From Psoroptes ovis (Eukaryota > Arthropoda > Arachnida > Sarcoptiformes > Psoroptidae): a stretch of 64,000 bases of DNA. The notes beneath the pieces were generated by a model. It was not told the DNA's origin. It saw nothing but the letters and a program-made list of their open reading frames with translations, and did no database searches. The position numbers and the translations under genes are program-made. The stretch is taken from positions 1,439,501-1,503,500 of the forward strand of contig PQWQ01000012.1 of assembly GCA_002943765.1 (NCBI GenBank), in the 5' to 3' direction. The stretch's first letter is position 1. The number at the start of each line of letters is the position of its first letter. Positions 45,601 through 59,046 of this stretch are shown here, piece by piece.

Positions 45601-48600
45601 AATGGAAATCATTATTTGAAATTATTTGAAATCATTCGTGTGATTGTCCGAAAAGTTTTTGACAATTTTTATCACGGAATTCAATAGAAATTCAATGACT
45701 TCGATCCGCTATAACTTTTCGGACAGCTTCAAATACTTTGTAATTTTGTGTATATATTTTGTTGCATTTTTAGTAATTCACAAATGTTTTTTTTTCTCTG
45801 TTTCGTTCAAATTCGGAAGTGCATTTGAAATGGGAAATTATTATTATTATTATTATGATTATTTAGTCCCCTTTTATTTATTTATTTTCGTTCATTTCTA
45901 TTTGATTCTATTTATTTCTATTAATTTATTTATTTCCGAACCAAAAAAGGACCTGAATTTTCCATACATTTTAGGGGCTCGATTCCTCAAACAAATAAAA
46001 CTGAATCTGAATGAAATTGTCGTATGTGTACATGACACATTTGAATGTGAATGAATGAAATGAATTGGAATCAATGGATGGAATAATTGTCGTCATAAAT
46101 AAATGGGGAGAATGAATGACAACAGAATTCGTTGTTTGATTTTTCAATTGTGCCAAATGAAAGGGGAAAACGAATGAGTTTTCAATTGAAACATTTCGAA
46201 ATAATTTTTGAATCAAAAAATTATTGAAAAATTGCTTGCCTATTGGTAAAATACTAATGTTTTTACTGTTTATAAACTATTATAAATAATAATAATAATA
46301 ATAATAATAATTTACCGGATAATAGTAATAATAGAAATGTAGAGAGAGAGAGAGCTAAAGCGATAGAGACTAATAACTAATAATGACTTTTTATAAGAAA
46401 TAATAATAAATTTCATTTTGGGATTGTGTACGAAAAGTTTTCAATGATTTTTAGGTAGACAATAATCATTCGAAACGCAAGAACTTTTCGGACAAATATC
46501 AATTTATATTTGCATTTGTAAAAGTGTGCAATTGTGTGTGTACACTTAACAAAAAAGCAACATAAAAATGTACATAAATTCATAATGATTTTTTATTGAT
46601 TTCCTACATTTTATGATTATTTATTTTTTTTTGTTTTGTTTGTTTCCATCGAAAATTTTTCCTTTGATTCCGAATCATTTTGTTTAAATTCTGGTGCTAT
46701 AATTTGAATTCTGGTGCCACGATTTGAATTCTGAATTGTGACACCAGAATTCTGGCTGAAATCAAAATCTACATGCACTAAACGCACTTTTAAATTTCTT
46801 CGGAATTGAATTTTGACTGAAAAATTTGTTCTTGAGTACAAAGAAAAAAAAATCATTGAAAATTTTAGGAGAAAATAAAGAAAAATTAAATTTGTCTCGA
46901 GTTGTCCGCAAAGTTTTGGCCGAATTTTCAAAAGAAAAATTGATTCATTTGATATGAATATGAAAATGAAAATAAAACAATAGCGATTGACAACAGTAGG
47001 TGGAAACAAATAACAAACTTGTTTCATGAATATTTTATGATTTCATAGAATTCAATGAATTTCGTGCCCAAAAAAAAAACAAAAGATATTGACAATATTT
47101 ATCAATAATAAATGCATGAATAAGTACGTGAAATTAATCATTGAATATTTGTGTTTCCGTCAACGACAACGAAAAAAATGGAATGGAAGAGTTAAGCTTC
47201 AAGTTCAAACCAGCCTAAACAACAAAGCTTCAATATCTTTAAATTTAATAATTAATTCAGTAACATTCTGAAACTCAGTTATCGATAAGAGGTTTCTACC
47301 TCCTCTCACCATCATCATATTCAATATTGTCTCAATATTCATGATGATTAATGCAGTAATATCCTCGTTATTTTTTTTTTGGATGAAATATCTCCGAAAC
47401 AATAAACAAAATTTGAAAATAATATAATAAGTTTCAATGATGATAATAATAATCCCAATAATACCCAAGTAATAGTATCAGGTTGGCCGTAAAGTTCTTA
47501 GTCTTATCAAAATCAATGAACCAATGAGCAGATGGATCAATTATTTGAAATGTCTATATTTGAAAAATTTAGAACAAAGCATTCGTTGGACAATGCTGTA
47601 CTGTTATTATCATCGATTATTGATTATTAATTATTAATCGTTAATTACTAATTTATAATGAATAATAACATAATCATCAAGGATTAATAATTTTTAAAAA
47701 ATTATTTTTAGAAAATAAATAATAAATAATGATAATGAATAATCAATATTTTCATTGTGAAATTGATCGTTTCGTGGACAGAGAAAATTTTGAATTTTCA
47801 AAATTTTCAATACCCATGGGGCCGATGGCCATTTTACAGTTTCTTCCCCCACCCGATTAATTAAATTAATTGAAAAAAAAAATGCTTAATGAACTAATTT
47901 TCAACGAAGATAATTTGTCACCGAAAAAAATTGTGACAACTGGAAGGACGGCCGAAAATTCCAAGAATTCATCCATATATTTGTCCGTATTCGTCCACGA
48001 ATTTCGTGATGATCGAAATCGGAACTGTCCGCCGGACCATGTTATCATTAGACATTCTGATGGAAATTGTTCCATTTTTTTTGCAGACCGAAAAAGGAAA
48101 TCAACGTCAAAATTTCTCTACTTTTTGACTGGAATCAAATGCAAATGCGATAATTGAAATTTGTAATTGTTTACTTATAAATACACAGGAATACATTTCA
48201 AAATTTTCACACTCATTGTTTGATGTGTATCAGTGTGTTTGTCGGTGTGTCAGTGTTTGTCTGTGTATTTAAAGATAATGGAGTTGGAAAATGAATACAT
48301 TTTTACTTTGTTTAACCGAAACATATTGTAAAGATAAGCCAACATCGGAGATGTTCAAGTAACATTTAACAACGTTAAACATCATAGATCACATAGCAAA
48401 TAATCAATTATGGTGTCTTTAAGGAAGCAACCCCATACATACAACCAAAAAGGGGACCGAACATCAACAAAAAGCAAAAATCATATTCAAAAATGTGTCA
48501 AAATGTCAAAAATGTTTCATGTTATTTTAAAGGCCATAATGGTGTTTCAAAATCATTTTGAACCAAAGTTTCAATTCAAATTAGTTTACTTTGGATTTTG

Positions 48601-51600
48601 CAGAATTTTCCCCTTCAATTACTCTCTGCAAGAATGATCATTATCCATGAAAATCCATGGCGAAAAAAAAATAAAAACATTTAGCCGATCTTTGGTGCAA
48701 CGATTCATTAATATTCAAGATTATCTTAAGATACATCTTTACATTGCATTATTTGGCCTCTTTTCTAATCACATTTTGGTCCAAATACATTTTGACGATG
48801 ATGGTGGGGGTGGATAATCATCAACCCATGTCTAATCAAACCATTATCAAATGATTATTATTAATGATAAAATTTTCCCGAAATGACATCGAAAGGAAAT
48901 TGAAAAATAATAAGAAAAATGAATATTCAATATTTGATTGAATTATAATTCAAACATATGAAAATGTCGGACAAATTTTATGATCATATTTTATGATCAA
49001 TGTCGATCAATGTATTTCAAAGTTTTTGGGTATATTTGTACCATCATCATCATTGATGGAATTGATGAGAATTATGTAATCAATTTCCAGTTTGAGTTTG
49101 ATTGATTGATTGATTAATTGACTCGAAGAATTTGTTAGTCAATTTGATCAACATATTTATGAGGTTATTGCCTTTAAATCAATGATAAATAAAAAGAATT
49201 ATTGAGCAACATTACTTACGTAATAAATCGAATCCTTTTTTAAATCTTTGTAATAATTTTAATCGCCGTTGCCAAAACTGTAATTGTTTTTCTTTTTCTT
49301 TGATCAATGCTGTACTTAGATTGCCTGAATATTGTTGTATTGTTGTCGGTGGTGGTTGTGGATTGTTAGCAGGGGTAATCGATAATGATAATTGTGGTGG
49401 AGGTGGTGGTGGCGGAGGTGGCGGTGGTGCAAACAAACCATTACCACTACTAATCGGTTGTATCGATTTACGATGATAACATGATGGTGTTAGTGATTGA
49501 TTTGATGCTGATGATAAATCATAAATACAACGTTCACATTCATTGATTAATGATTGTAAATGTAGCTCACGGCTATGTTTGGTACCGACTTTGGTATTAT
49601 GTCATAAATTGTTTGATAATAAAGAACAAAAAAAAAAAGAAATGAATCAATTGATTCATTGATTCAATGAAATTTTCCACACAAAAAATCAATATGAATC
49701 CATATAAAAATTAATTAATACATACACAATTCGCCTTCTTTAGCACCACATGATTGTAGATATTTAATTAATGGCATATTTAACAACATAATTGATATGT
49801 CTAATGGTGTGAAACCATCGGAATTCGTACTGTTTGGTATTATTTAGTCCAAAAATAGAATCATATTGGAATATAATTAATTCAATGCTCGAATACCGAA
49901 TGTATCGATATACAAGTAAACAAAGATATTACCTATTAACATCGACCGTAGTCGTTTCGATGATCATTTTCGTTCGATCAAAATGTTCATTTTCAATGGC
50001 CGAAAATAGTGCTTTGATTTATTTTTGAATTTAAATAAGAGAAAAATTAATTATCTTTGAATTTATTAAACATCATTAACCGACATACCTTGTTGATCGA
50101 AATTAAATTTACACAATTTTTCCAACTTTTTCCGCTCACTTTTCTTCAATGTCGACGTCAATATTGATGATGTTTGAGCAGCGATCGTTGCCGATGATGA
50201 TGATGATAATGTTGATGAATTAATATCAACACTTAAATGTCTTTTATCGAGTAAATTATCGAATTTATTTGTCGTTGTTGCTGCTGTAGCCGATAATCGA
50301 TGTTGAGCCGATTGATTCGCTAGATAATTCGATGTCTGTGGTTGTGGTAACATCGGCAGCGGTGCCGGTGGCGGTGGCGATGCTGACAATGACGATGATT
50401 CCACTTGATTCAAATGATGATGATGTGGATGATGGTGATGGTGATGATGTGGATGATAATTTGGATATGTTGAGTGATGACAATGACAATGATGATGATG
50501 AGGATGATTATGATTAATCCAATTATTTATAACATCATTATTCGGTTGTTGATGGTGATGGTAATGTTGGTGTAGATGATCATAATTTTGATGTTGATGC
50601 AGTTGCAGCTGATGTAGATGATCATTATTCATATTATCATTCATCATCATCATATTATTATCACTATTATTCATTCGAATTTCATCATTATTATTATCAA
50701 TTTGCTGTTGTCGTTGATTATGTACATTCATTAAACTATCAATACTACCAGTACGACGATGATGTTTCATAATCATCATTGATGATGTCGATGTATTTTG
50801 TTCATTCATTTTGTTGTTACCACAATTTGATGATGTTGTTGTTGTTGTAGCCCATGACCAACATGAATAATTATGTTGTTGTTGGTGTTGATTACTGGAT
50901 GATGATTGCTGCTGTTGATCTAATAATGCTGTCGATGTTGATAATAATAACGATGATGATGATGAACATGATTGTTGTTGCATTTGATGCATTTGTTGTT
51001 GTTGTTGCTGCTGCTGCTCATCAATTGTTAAATAATTTTTATTTATCAAAATTGATGGACAATTCAATGTGATATCATTAGAATTATGATGAGTTGGTGG
51101 TGAATTATTTTTGGTGTCTTTATTCGTCAAGAATTTTGTCAATTTTTGAAAACTTGAATTTTTACCCCCAGTTTTACTACATAAAGATGTAATTTGTGGG
51201 GATATATTCGAATAATTTTCATTAAATTTGAGTCTAAACAAGTTAATATAAAGATATGTACTTACACCGTATCTTTACCAACAGAACCGGCCGATGAATT
51301 CGATGATATTGATTGCCGTGGTGAACATTCACGTTGTTGATTAATATCACTTGTATTCATTAATTGTAATGGTTGTTGATGTGTTTGAATTTGTTGTTGT
51401 GGACATTGATTACAACAATTATTGATATCATCATTATTAATCGTTGAACATCGACCACAACAACAACAAGAGCAGCAACAATAGCAACAACAAGAACAAT
51501 GATTAATTGAACAATTTTGATTAATGATTTGATTATCATTATTATTATTAGTGGTAATCAATGATGTCTTGCTGGTGGTCGTGGCTGTCGTTGTTTGTTG

Positions 51601-53118
51601 CAAATCATTCGTACATTGTTGCAATTGATTATTACCATCATTAGTAATGTTACTGTTTGGATCGTTGTTTACATCGTTTGTTGATGAAATTGCTTTTAGA
51701 AATAGAAAATTTTTGAAATATAAAATGTCAAAAGATTAAATCAAATTGAATTTTGTAAAAAAAAAAATTTAAATTTCAAATTTTATAAACAACAAATTAT
51801 GAATGAATTACTGAAAGGGTCTCAAATGGTTCTCAAAGGGCTGGTGGAGGGTTCTCAAAGGGTTGTCAGAAGGTTTTCTTGGATTGTGCAAAGGTAGCAA
51901 AGGGGTATGCATTCATTCAATATTTTTATTATTAAAAAAAAAAAAAAAAAAATTCAAATTTCCTCTCTCGAAAACATTTTACCATTACATACATTTCTCC
52001 TAGTAACTTTCGAGCCGAAAAACTATTCAAAAGTAATTGAAAAATATGAAAACAATTTTTCTAAAACAAACTTCAAATCAAATTTCAAGTTAAAAAAAAA
52101 ATGTAAACAAAAAATGCTTCAGGGACATGTGGATTTTGGAGACTTGAAGAATTTAATTCAAGAAAAAACAAGTGAAATGTCAATCAATTCGGCTTTGAAA
52201 TTCAGGGCATAAAATAGGGAAAAGAAAGGGTTGAATTTTACTGAGAGAAAATTATTCTTAAAATTCTGTTAAATTTTGATCAAATCAAAACATTCAAATT
52301 ATTAATCTCAGATGTAATCAAATTCTGTTTATTTTATTATTATTATTTATTTCTATCGATTTCTGATCTCTTTTGGGTATTATTTGACTGTTGATTCTTT
52401 GAGATTCTTCGAAGAATATTATAGTTTATTTTCAGTCATCGAAGAAAATTTCCGAAAAATAATAATATTCCTCGCTGAATTTCAACCGAAGAAGAAATAT
52501 GGAAAAGTTTTTCGAAATTTTTTCATTAATATCAAAGTTAAGGGATTCAAAAAAAAAAGTTTCAAAGTCTCAAAACAAGCTTCAAGAAGCTCTTAGGGAT
52601 CTAATCGAATTGGATCCTATACTTTTTTGGCTTGGTAAGGTCCGATCTTGTTTACGAACACGTCTTTGGTTCGTAATTTGAAATCGGTTATGCTCTCTCT
52701 CTCTCTTTGAATCAATCATCGGAATATCGGTGATATATGAAAACATATGGTTACCTGGAGCCGTATGATTACAATGGCAACATTGTTGCGGCTGCTGCTG
52801 CTGCTGTTGCAGTTGATGATGGTTAGTATGATGACAACACTGATGATGCTGATGATGTAAATGATCATCAAATTGATAATTATGATGATAATATTGACAA
52901 TATTGTTGTTGTTGATGATTAAATTGATTATGATTATATTGACAATAATTAAATAATTGTTCATGATGATTAAAATTATTCATAAATTGTTGATGATGTA
53001 CAACATTCAATATGTTTAATGTTGGTGCAATTATTGCCGGTAATGTACGTGCACGTAGCAATGGTGATGGTTTTTTGCTCTTGTTTTTTTGATTACCACC
53101 TGAATGATGATCATCCAT
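39619..53118 (-). CDS. wake: wide awake / ANKFN1-type protein (ankyrin, FN3, RA-like)
   Basis: A 2437-residue protein in 12 minus-strand exons: 53118-52755, 51692-51266, 51233-50089, 50011-49933, 49829-49726, 49588-49220, 45137-45012, 44940-44745, 44725-44550, 44459-44073, 43945-42353, 41966-39619. All phases close. The first 640 residues are Q/N/H/S-rich. Then comes an ankyrin-like block (LFSAIENEHFDRTKMIIE and DGFTPLDISIM, about 645-705), a poly-Pro run and an FN3 domain (about 830-935). The conserved family body has FIKTMKRGAIYLSSLIY, VLITNEEVLPIIEI, DLGKIYYKPIRDNEGTVVL and IHMNTYQRRFTGKYW. The last 100 residues (FVVDDCCMPKGT...LQSPW) resemble a Ras-association fold. Fly wake controls sleep onset by organising GABA-A receptors at neuronal membranes. 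Orthology is strong; the exon 8 donor (GTAAAC) is the least certain junction. Confidence 0.92.
45644..45726. mobile_element. Hairpin mini-element family 1, copy d
   Basis: Arms TGTCCGAAAAGTT (45645-45657) and AACTTTTCGGACA (45713-45725), perfect over 13 bp. Inner block TTTGACAATTTTT. Confidence 0.7.
46286..46310. repeat. (AAT)n microsatellite
   Basis: About eight AAT units in the intron. Confidence 0.85.
46423..46496. mobile_element. Hairpin mini-element family 1, copy e
   Basis: Right arm AACTTTTCGGACAA (46482-46495). The left arm is diverged (TTGTGTACGAAAAGTT, two extra bases). About 74 bp, 700 bp from copy d. Confidence 0.6.
46901..46928. mobile_element. Hairpin mini-element family 1, half copy f
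   Basis: GTTGTCCGCAAAGTTTTGGC followed by CGAATTTT matches the left arm and inner block. No right arm is found within 120 bp, so it is truncated or decayed. Confidence 0.5.
47479..47500. mobile_element. Hairpin mini-element family 1, half copy g
   Basis: CAGGTTGGCCGTAAAGTTCT, a diverged left arm close to known mariner ends. The possible right arm (GTTGGACAAT near 47597) is weak. Confidence 0.35.
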
Positions 53119-55110
53119 TTTGTTTGATTGACTATATGGAAAATAAGAACGAAATGAAATGAATGAGTAAATAGAATGAAAAGTTTAAAATTTTTAGAAA
53201 ACCGAAATAAATTCATTAATCAAAATCAATCCGAATTCCATTAATCATTCAATTATTTGAATAAAATTTTGTTTATTTTTATTTATTTTTCTGAAATAAT
53301 AAAACAAAATTGAAAATAAACCCTTTGATTCCTTGTAGGAAAAAAAAAGAGTCAAATTCAAATAAATATGCACCGAAATTTCAAATTATTAATATATCAA
53401 AATCAACAAACAAAGTTTTTCATTAAAATCAACAAAGTTTCACATTATCCAAATCAAACAGAGTTTCAATGGAAATTTTGAAAAATTTCAAATGAAAAAT
53501 TACAAAAATTTTGTAATTTCAAAATCAACAAAATTTCAATCAATGAACCTCTTTAAAAAAATTACATTCATCTTATTATCTTCGGTTTTTGATGATTATT
53601 TTGTTTATCTAAAAAAAAAATATTGAGTGAAAATTCTATGGAAATACTTGAAAATCTCGGAAAACTTTCAGGATTTCCAACGAATTTCACCCAAAAAATT
53701 TAATGAAATTTAATGAAATTTTCACTTTTTTCATTTTCCGAAATTCAATAACCAATCTTCAACGATATAATAAACAGCGTTTCAATGTTTCAATGTTTCA
53801 GTGCTTCAATGTTTGTTCAATCTCTCTCTGTCGATCTCAATACCCATTAATGGATGTGTTTGTTTTGGTTTGGCTCGGTGTTTGATGTTTGTTTATTTGT
53901 TTGTTTGTCTCTGTGGCCTTTTAACATTATAAACCCATTAAAAAAAAAGTCAAATTAGATGAAATGCAATTAACGAATTTTCACATTATTTTCACTTTTT
54001 TTTTTCTCGAAAGATTCTCGGTGAAATATTGTTTTTTTTTTCAAAGAATTTCACAGAATTTCAATGAAGAATTCGGAAGAATTTCAAAAAAATCAGATTT
54101 TTAAAATTTTTGAAATGAAATTCGGGTAATTTTGGCCGAAATTCTGGTGAAAATCTCGTTGAAATTCTGTTGAAAATCCTGGTAATTCCTTGGTCCATCT
54201 TTAGCGAAGCTTATTTTGTTTTGATTTGATTATTTTCTTTTGGGAAAAACAAAACAAAACAAAACGAAAAAATGTTTCAATTTTGTCATTTTGATTTGAT
54301 TTGAAATAATGGTTCTGTGTGTGTTAGAGATAGATGAATGAAATGAAATATTGTTAAAATAAATGGAGAAAAATGAAAGCCCAAAAAACCAATTTTTCGA
54401 AAATCAAATTTTTCAACACATATTATCTATGACATGACAATAACATCAACGACATTTACCATCAATGACATTCAATTCTATCGTGATTTCAGTGTGATTA
54501 TTTCATTTTGTATCAGTATTTTTGCTGTTATCATCAGAAAATATGGTCGCTTGAGTGGTTAAGTGACCAGTGTGGCCATCGAAATTTTTTAAATTGCAAT
54601 TTTTTACTTTGAAATTTTGAGAAAATTCAAAGGAAAAATAGCTGCTGTCAAGGGATCAGCATCATTTCAATCGACTTTGTGATCATCACAAAGTATTCTG
54701 GCTTTATTCTATTCAAATTGAAACATTTTAATTGATTTTTCGGGGTGCATAATGAGCGAGCAACCGAAAAAAAAACAACAAAAAACCTATGAGAATATTA
54801 TGAGATTCATATTCAAATTATTCTCATTCGGGAATTTGCTTTTTCAATTTTCAAAAGTCAATTACAATCACAAATGTACCAGCAACTAGTATTCATCACA
54901 CAATTAATGACTAAATATATCATTGAATATTGAAATAATGATAATAATGATTGAAGAATATTGGAATAAATGAGAATAAAACAAAACAAAAACAAAAATA
55001 AATAAAACAAAATTGACACATCAATGATTCAATACTGTGTTTCCATCATTATCATTGTTGCTGTTGTTTAGGTCTCATTGTTTCAATTCCCGATGATGAT
55101 GAACCATTCC

Positions 55111-55168
55111 TGATGATAATGATAATGATAATGATAATGGTAATGATGATGATGATGATGATGATAAT
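55111..55168. repeat. (TGATAA)n and (TGA)n microsatellite
   Basis: GATAAT units followed by uninterrupted GAT units. Confidence 0.85.
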
Positions 55169-55402
55169 AGCATTATTATCATCATCAATAATGATGTCAT
55201 TGTCATTTAATGGTATTTTATTTTATTTCTCTTCAATTATTAGTGTGATTATTTATCAATCTATTTATTCAATTATCTATTTATTTATTTATTTTATTTT
55301 TTAACAAAGTAAATCTATTCATTTAAAATGAAAAGAATAAAAAATAAAATAAAATAAAAGTAAATAAGAACAATCATTTATTTCGAAACATTAAATGTTG
55401 AT

Positions 55403-55491
55403 GGTTGTCCGAAAAATTTGTTCCAATTGAAATCAATGGTAAATCAATGCGAAATGAGCAATGAAAATCGGTCAAAACTTATTGGTACAAT
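55403..55491. mobile_element. Hairpin mini-element family 1, copy h
   Basis: Left arm GGTTGTCCGAAAAATT. Right side AAAATCGGTCAAAACTTATT then GGTACAAT, which keeps the inner block on the right side and shows the arms originally extended to about 27 bp. Confidence 0.6.
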
Positions 55492-56013
55492 CTTCAAAAT
55501 ATATTATTAAAATGAATTGATTGACTTTCAATCATCATTATTTAATAATGATTAAAATTATTCATTATAATTTTACATTTATTATTTAACAATGAATTGA
55601 TAATAATGATGATGATGATACTGATGATGATTACATTGATAATAATGATAGATTGACATTGCGTACATCAATCGATTGTTCAATTAACTACCGTCATTAC
55701 CATCATCATTAACACCTCATGTGTGTGCGTGTGCATTTGAATCTTCGTTAATAATTTATTGATTAAAAATTGGAAAAATTTGAAATTTCGAAAAATTTCA
55801 AATTTTCGCGCCAAAAATAAATGGAAAATATTCTCCATGGAAATTGGCATTGATTCATTGAATTTTGATGATGAAATCTTCGAGCCTTCAAATATGAAAA
55901 ATCCAAAATAGAAATTTCAACATTTGTCATCTTGATTTTTCATTTTCATTTTCATTTTCCAGTTGACATTTTTTTTCTTCTTAAATTAAGTAATGAGAAA
56001 ATTTTGAATCATT

Positions 56014-56087
56014 GGTTGTCCGTAAAGTTTTTGACGATTTTCTCGTAGTATTTACATTGATTCTAGCACTAGAACTTTACGGACAGC
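56014..56087. mobile_element. Hairpin mini-element family 1, copy i
   Basis: Arms TGTCCGTAAAGTT (56017-56029) and AACTTTACGGACA (56073-56085), perfect over 13 bp including a compensating T/A change relative to other copies. Inner block TTGACGATTTTC. Confidence 0.75.
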
Positions 56088-56300
56088 ATAAATCTAATAA
56101 GAAATTTTTGACACATTTTCAATCTTAAAGACAGAGAGAGAAAGAGAAAATGCCACCATTTTTCGCTGACAAATAACCCATTTGTTTTTCGGGCATATGA
56201 TGTATGGTATGTATGGATCGTCTTGGGATTTCAAACATATATATCAAGATGTATGCTCTCTTACAATTATATACCGTGTATGTATTAATTTGTATTATTA

Positions 56301-57573
56301 CCTTGTCCGGCGTAAAGTTAGGGTGACATCTATCTAAATAATTCAGCAATCGCTTGATGTTTCGGGACCAAATTTTCACCACTAGTACTGGGACTAATGC
56401 TTCATCGAAAAAAAAAGAATTTTCGAATTTCCCTCAGAGATGACCCTAGAGTGGCCCATTTTAAAAAGGTCCAATAAAAACAGCATGATTTTGACAAAAT
56501 CATCAAAATTCCAGGATTCACAGCTTCCAGAATCCAAAAACAATTGTGGGAAATTTTGATGGGCCTAGGATATTCTCAGAAAACAGAAGAAAAATCGATG
56601 ATATCAATCATCAGTAGGAGAAAAAGCTCAAAAATGATCGAAGACTAGTCGTTTGTTTAAGGGTTGAAAAAGACCCGAGAATCCGAGGAATCAAAAAAAT
56701 GTTTCAAGAATGTAAGAGCCTGGAATGTTGGTGATCTGTCCCTCAAATTTGAAGTTCCTATGAGCACTGTGTGGAACATTACACCCCTAAAATCAAAGCA
56801 AGTCAGATTTCGAAAAATTCAAATCCAACATTGGGACCCAAGACCAAATCACTTTGAAAAAAGATTGATGTCACAAGAGTTCACTTTGCTCAACACGTCT
56901 CTCAAAGTGATAGTGACACATTTCTCCCACTGAAAAATTCTAGGCCCCACTACAGCATATTCTTGTTGAAGGAAGTGGAAATTTCACCCAGTTAAAGAAG
57001 AGCTAGGACCAAAATTTTTACAACAGGGATCGGGTGAGAGAATAGCATTCTCATCATGACCATGGATATCCATGACATCGTCTTTCGGCATCTCTGGCAC
57101 GAAAATTAAGCAATAACAACCAAGGCCCATAGGACGTTAATCGGGACCCATGGCCCCGTAAGAATGGTTGAAAAAGACTGCAAGGATATGAAATTCTTCT
57201 TGATAATGTTTGGTTCCATGAAAATTAAGTTGTCACGTGATTATCCCTGAAAAACTATTTTGACATTTAAAGTCGGGTCAATATGACCCAGGTCATAATT
57301 TTTGTGACCAAAACTGTCTTGTCTCGTGAAAATATGGATTTCAAGCATTCGATTACAAAATTTAAATATTTCAAAAAATACTGCTAATTTGGTCATTTTG
57401 AACAGTTTGCAAAAGGTCCATTTTGACAAGGTTCCTATGGTACTTGGGCCTTGAAAATCATTCATAAGGTTTGAAGAAAACTAAATTTTATTATGATAAA
57501 GTTTCGCTAAGAAATCTTCAATAGTTTTTGAAAAAATTGAATTTGAACACTCCTAACTTTACTCCGGACAAGG
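56301..57573 (+). mobile_element. Tc1/mariner-type element, copy B
   Basis: A 1273-bp element flanked by TA (56299-56300, 57574-57575). The left end is CCTTGTCCGGCGTAAAGTTA and the inverted right end is CCTTGTCCGGAGTAAAGTTA. By eye it is nearly identical over its whole length to the reverse complement of copy A (571-1846), with scattered substitutions and a few small indels. The 89-codon HTH-like frame is at 56664-56933 with the same boundaries. No complete transposase. Confidence 0.88.
56664..56933 (+). pseudogene. Degenerate transposase N-terminus in copy B
   Basis: Same 89-codon frame as in copy A, differing at a few residues, with VPMSTVWNIT closer to the Tc1-type helix-turn-helix pattern. 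It opens after an in-frame stop, has no ATG and ends at TGA 56931-56933. Stops interrupt all frames downstream. Confidence 0.45.
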
Positions 57574-58557
57574 TAATAATTTTATTTTAAGAAAAAAAAG
57601 TAATTTCAAAATGAAATATTTGACAAATGACAGATGACATTTTTCTTAAAAAAAATTTGATGAAATAATTTCAAAGAATTCCAACCAACGAATATTCTCG
57701 CGTTGAATCGTTTCTCTCTCTTTGGAACCTTGATTTTTAACCCTTAATTATTTATTCATTTGATTTTCTTGGTTCAGTGTTTTTGGGTATTTTTTCTTCG
57801 TTAGGACTTTAACAAATTGAATTAGAATTCAATTGACAATTGTATTTGTTTCGATTTAATCAAATTTAATCATAAAATTTTGATTAATTAAAACATCTTG
57901 AACTTCTGATCATCTTTGAATTGTTTGAATGATAAAATTTAAGAAAATCTTTGGAATTTCTACGGATTATTTCTACGGAGCAAAGACAAGATTTTTTTTT
58001 TGTGAATCCAATTTATGGATCATTGCTCTTAAATCTTAAGATTTTCGCTATGGATTTTAATTGAATTTGGTTTAATTGATTAATTAATTTTTTAAAGAAA
58101 AATTTAATTAAATTTTTTTGTTCAAATATGTAATTTTGGATTTCTTTTATTTTTGTTCCAAATGGAATTTCTATAGAATTTCTTTGGAAAAATTTGTTGA
58201 ATTTCTCAGATTTCTCTCAAGAATTTCACTTGAGAATTGAGCACAAGAATTTTGAAGCTTGAAAATTTTCACGGTAATTTGCTCCATAAGAATGCATTTG
58301 AATTGAATCGTTTTTTTTTCACGCATCAAATAATGGTCAATTATTGGTCACTATGGTCACACAATGGACACACATTATGATCAAAACTATGGACACGGCC
58401 TAATGGAAGATTTAATTGAATTAAAAATTTTTCATTTAAAATTAAATTAAATTTCTGAAAATTATCTGAGAGAAAAAAATTTTCAATTTTACAATCAAAT
58501 ATTTGATTCCTCTGAACATTTATATCTCATAAGATTTATACTAGAAAATTTCATCGA

Positions 58558-58630
58558 CTTGTCCGAAAAGTTATTGCCGATTTTCAGGTAGAGATACTTG
58601 AAAAAAAGTAACAAGAACTTATTGGACAAC
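58558..58630. mobile_element. Hairpin mini-element family 1, copy j
   Basis: Left arm CTTGTCCGAAAAGTT (58558-58572). Right arm AACTTATTGGACAA (58616-58629), inverted with one mismatch. Inner block ATTGCCGATTTTC. Confidence 0.65.
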
Positions 58631-59025
58631 GTGACCAAATTTGGCCGCTTAAAACACAAAGAATTTCGCAAGAATTTCTGCGATTTGAGAGATCGACGAT
58701 AGTTGATCACAATTACTTTGCTTTGTTTGTGTTATTATTTGCTAAAAGAAATCAAACCTTTTTGTACACACCAACACAAACAAGGTCCACAAATTGGACC
58801 CAATTGGATTCGATAAAGGTCTTTTTGTGTATGTGTGTATGTGTGTGTATTCGTTGAATGAGGACCAAAACGCAAACAAATGAAAATGGGAATAAATGAA
58901 ACAAATTTGAAAATTTCTCTCATTCCATCTTCTATTGCCATTCTTTGTATCTCTCTCCCACTTCATTGATTCATTGAAAAATATAAATCATAATTCTCTT
59001 TGAATGTTTGACAATCCAAAAACAT

Positions 59026-59046
59026 ACACACACACACACACACACA
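59026..59046. repeat. (AC)n microsatellite
   Basis: About ten uninterrupted AC units. Confidence 0.9.

Larger units (their letters stand above)
45138..49219 (-). other. 4.1-kb intron of the wake-like gene
   Basis: Lies between the poly-Pro exon and the FN3 exon; most other coding introns here are under 110 bp. It contains hairpin mini-element copies d and e and two half copies (f, g), an (AAT)n tract at 46286-46310, an inverted patch around ATTCTGGTGC at 46689-46755, and no coding frame I can support. Confidence 0.7.
53119..56300. other. Upstream region of the wake-like gene
   Basis: AT-rich. The wake-like promoter and any upstream exon would be here. It holds a GTTTCAAT tandem patch near 53783-53815, a (GATAAT)/(GAT) microsatellite at 55111-55168, and hairpin copies h and i. 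No conserved frame. Confidence 0.5.

Noticed and set aside
49834..50028. Short plus-strand frame over the ankyrin exons
   Set aside because: Antisense to two well-supported exons of the wake-like gene.
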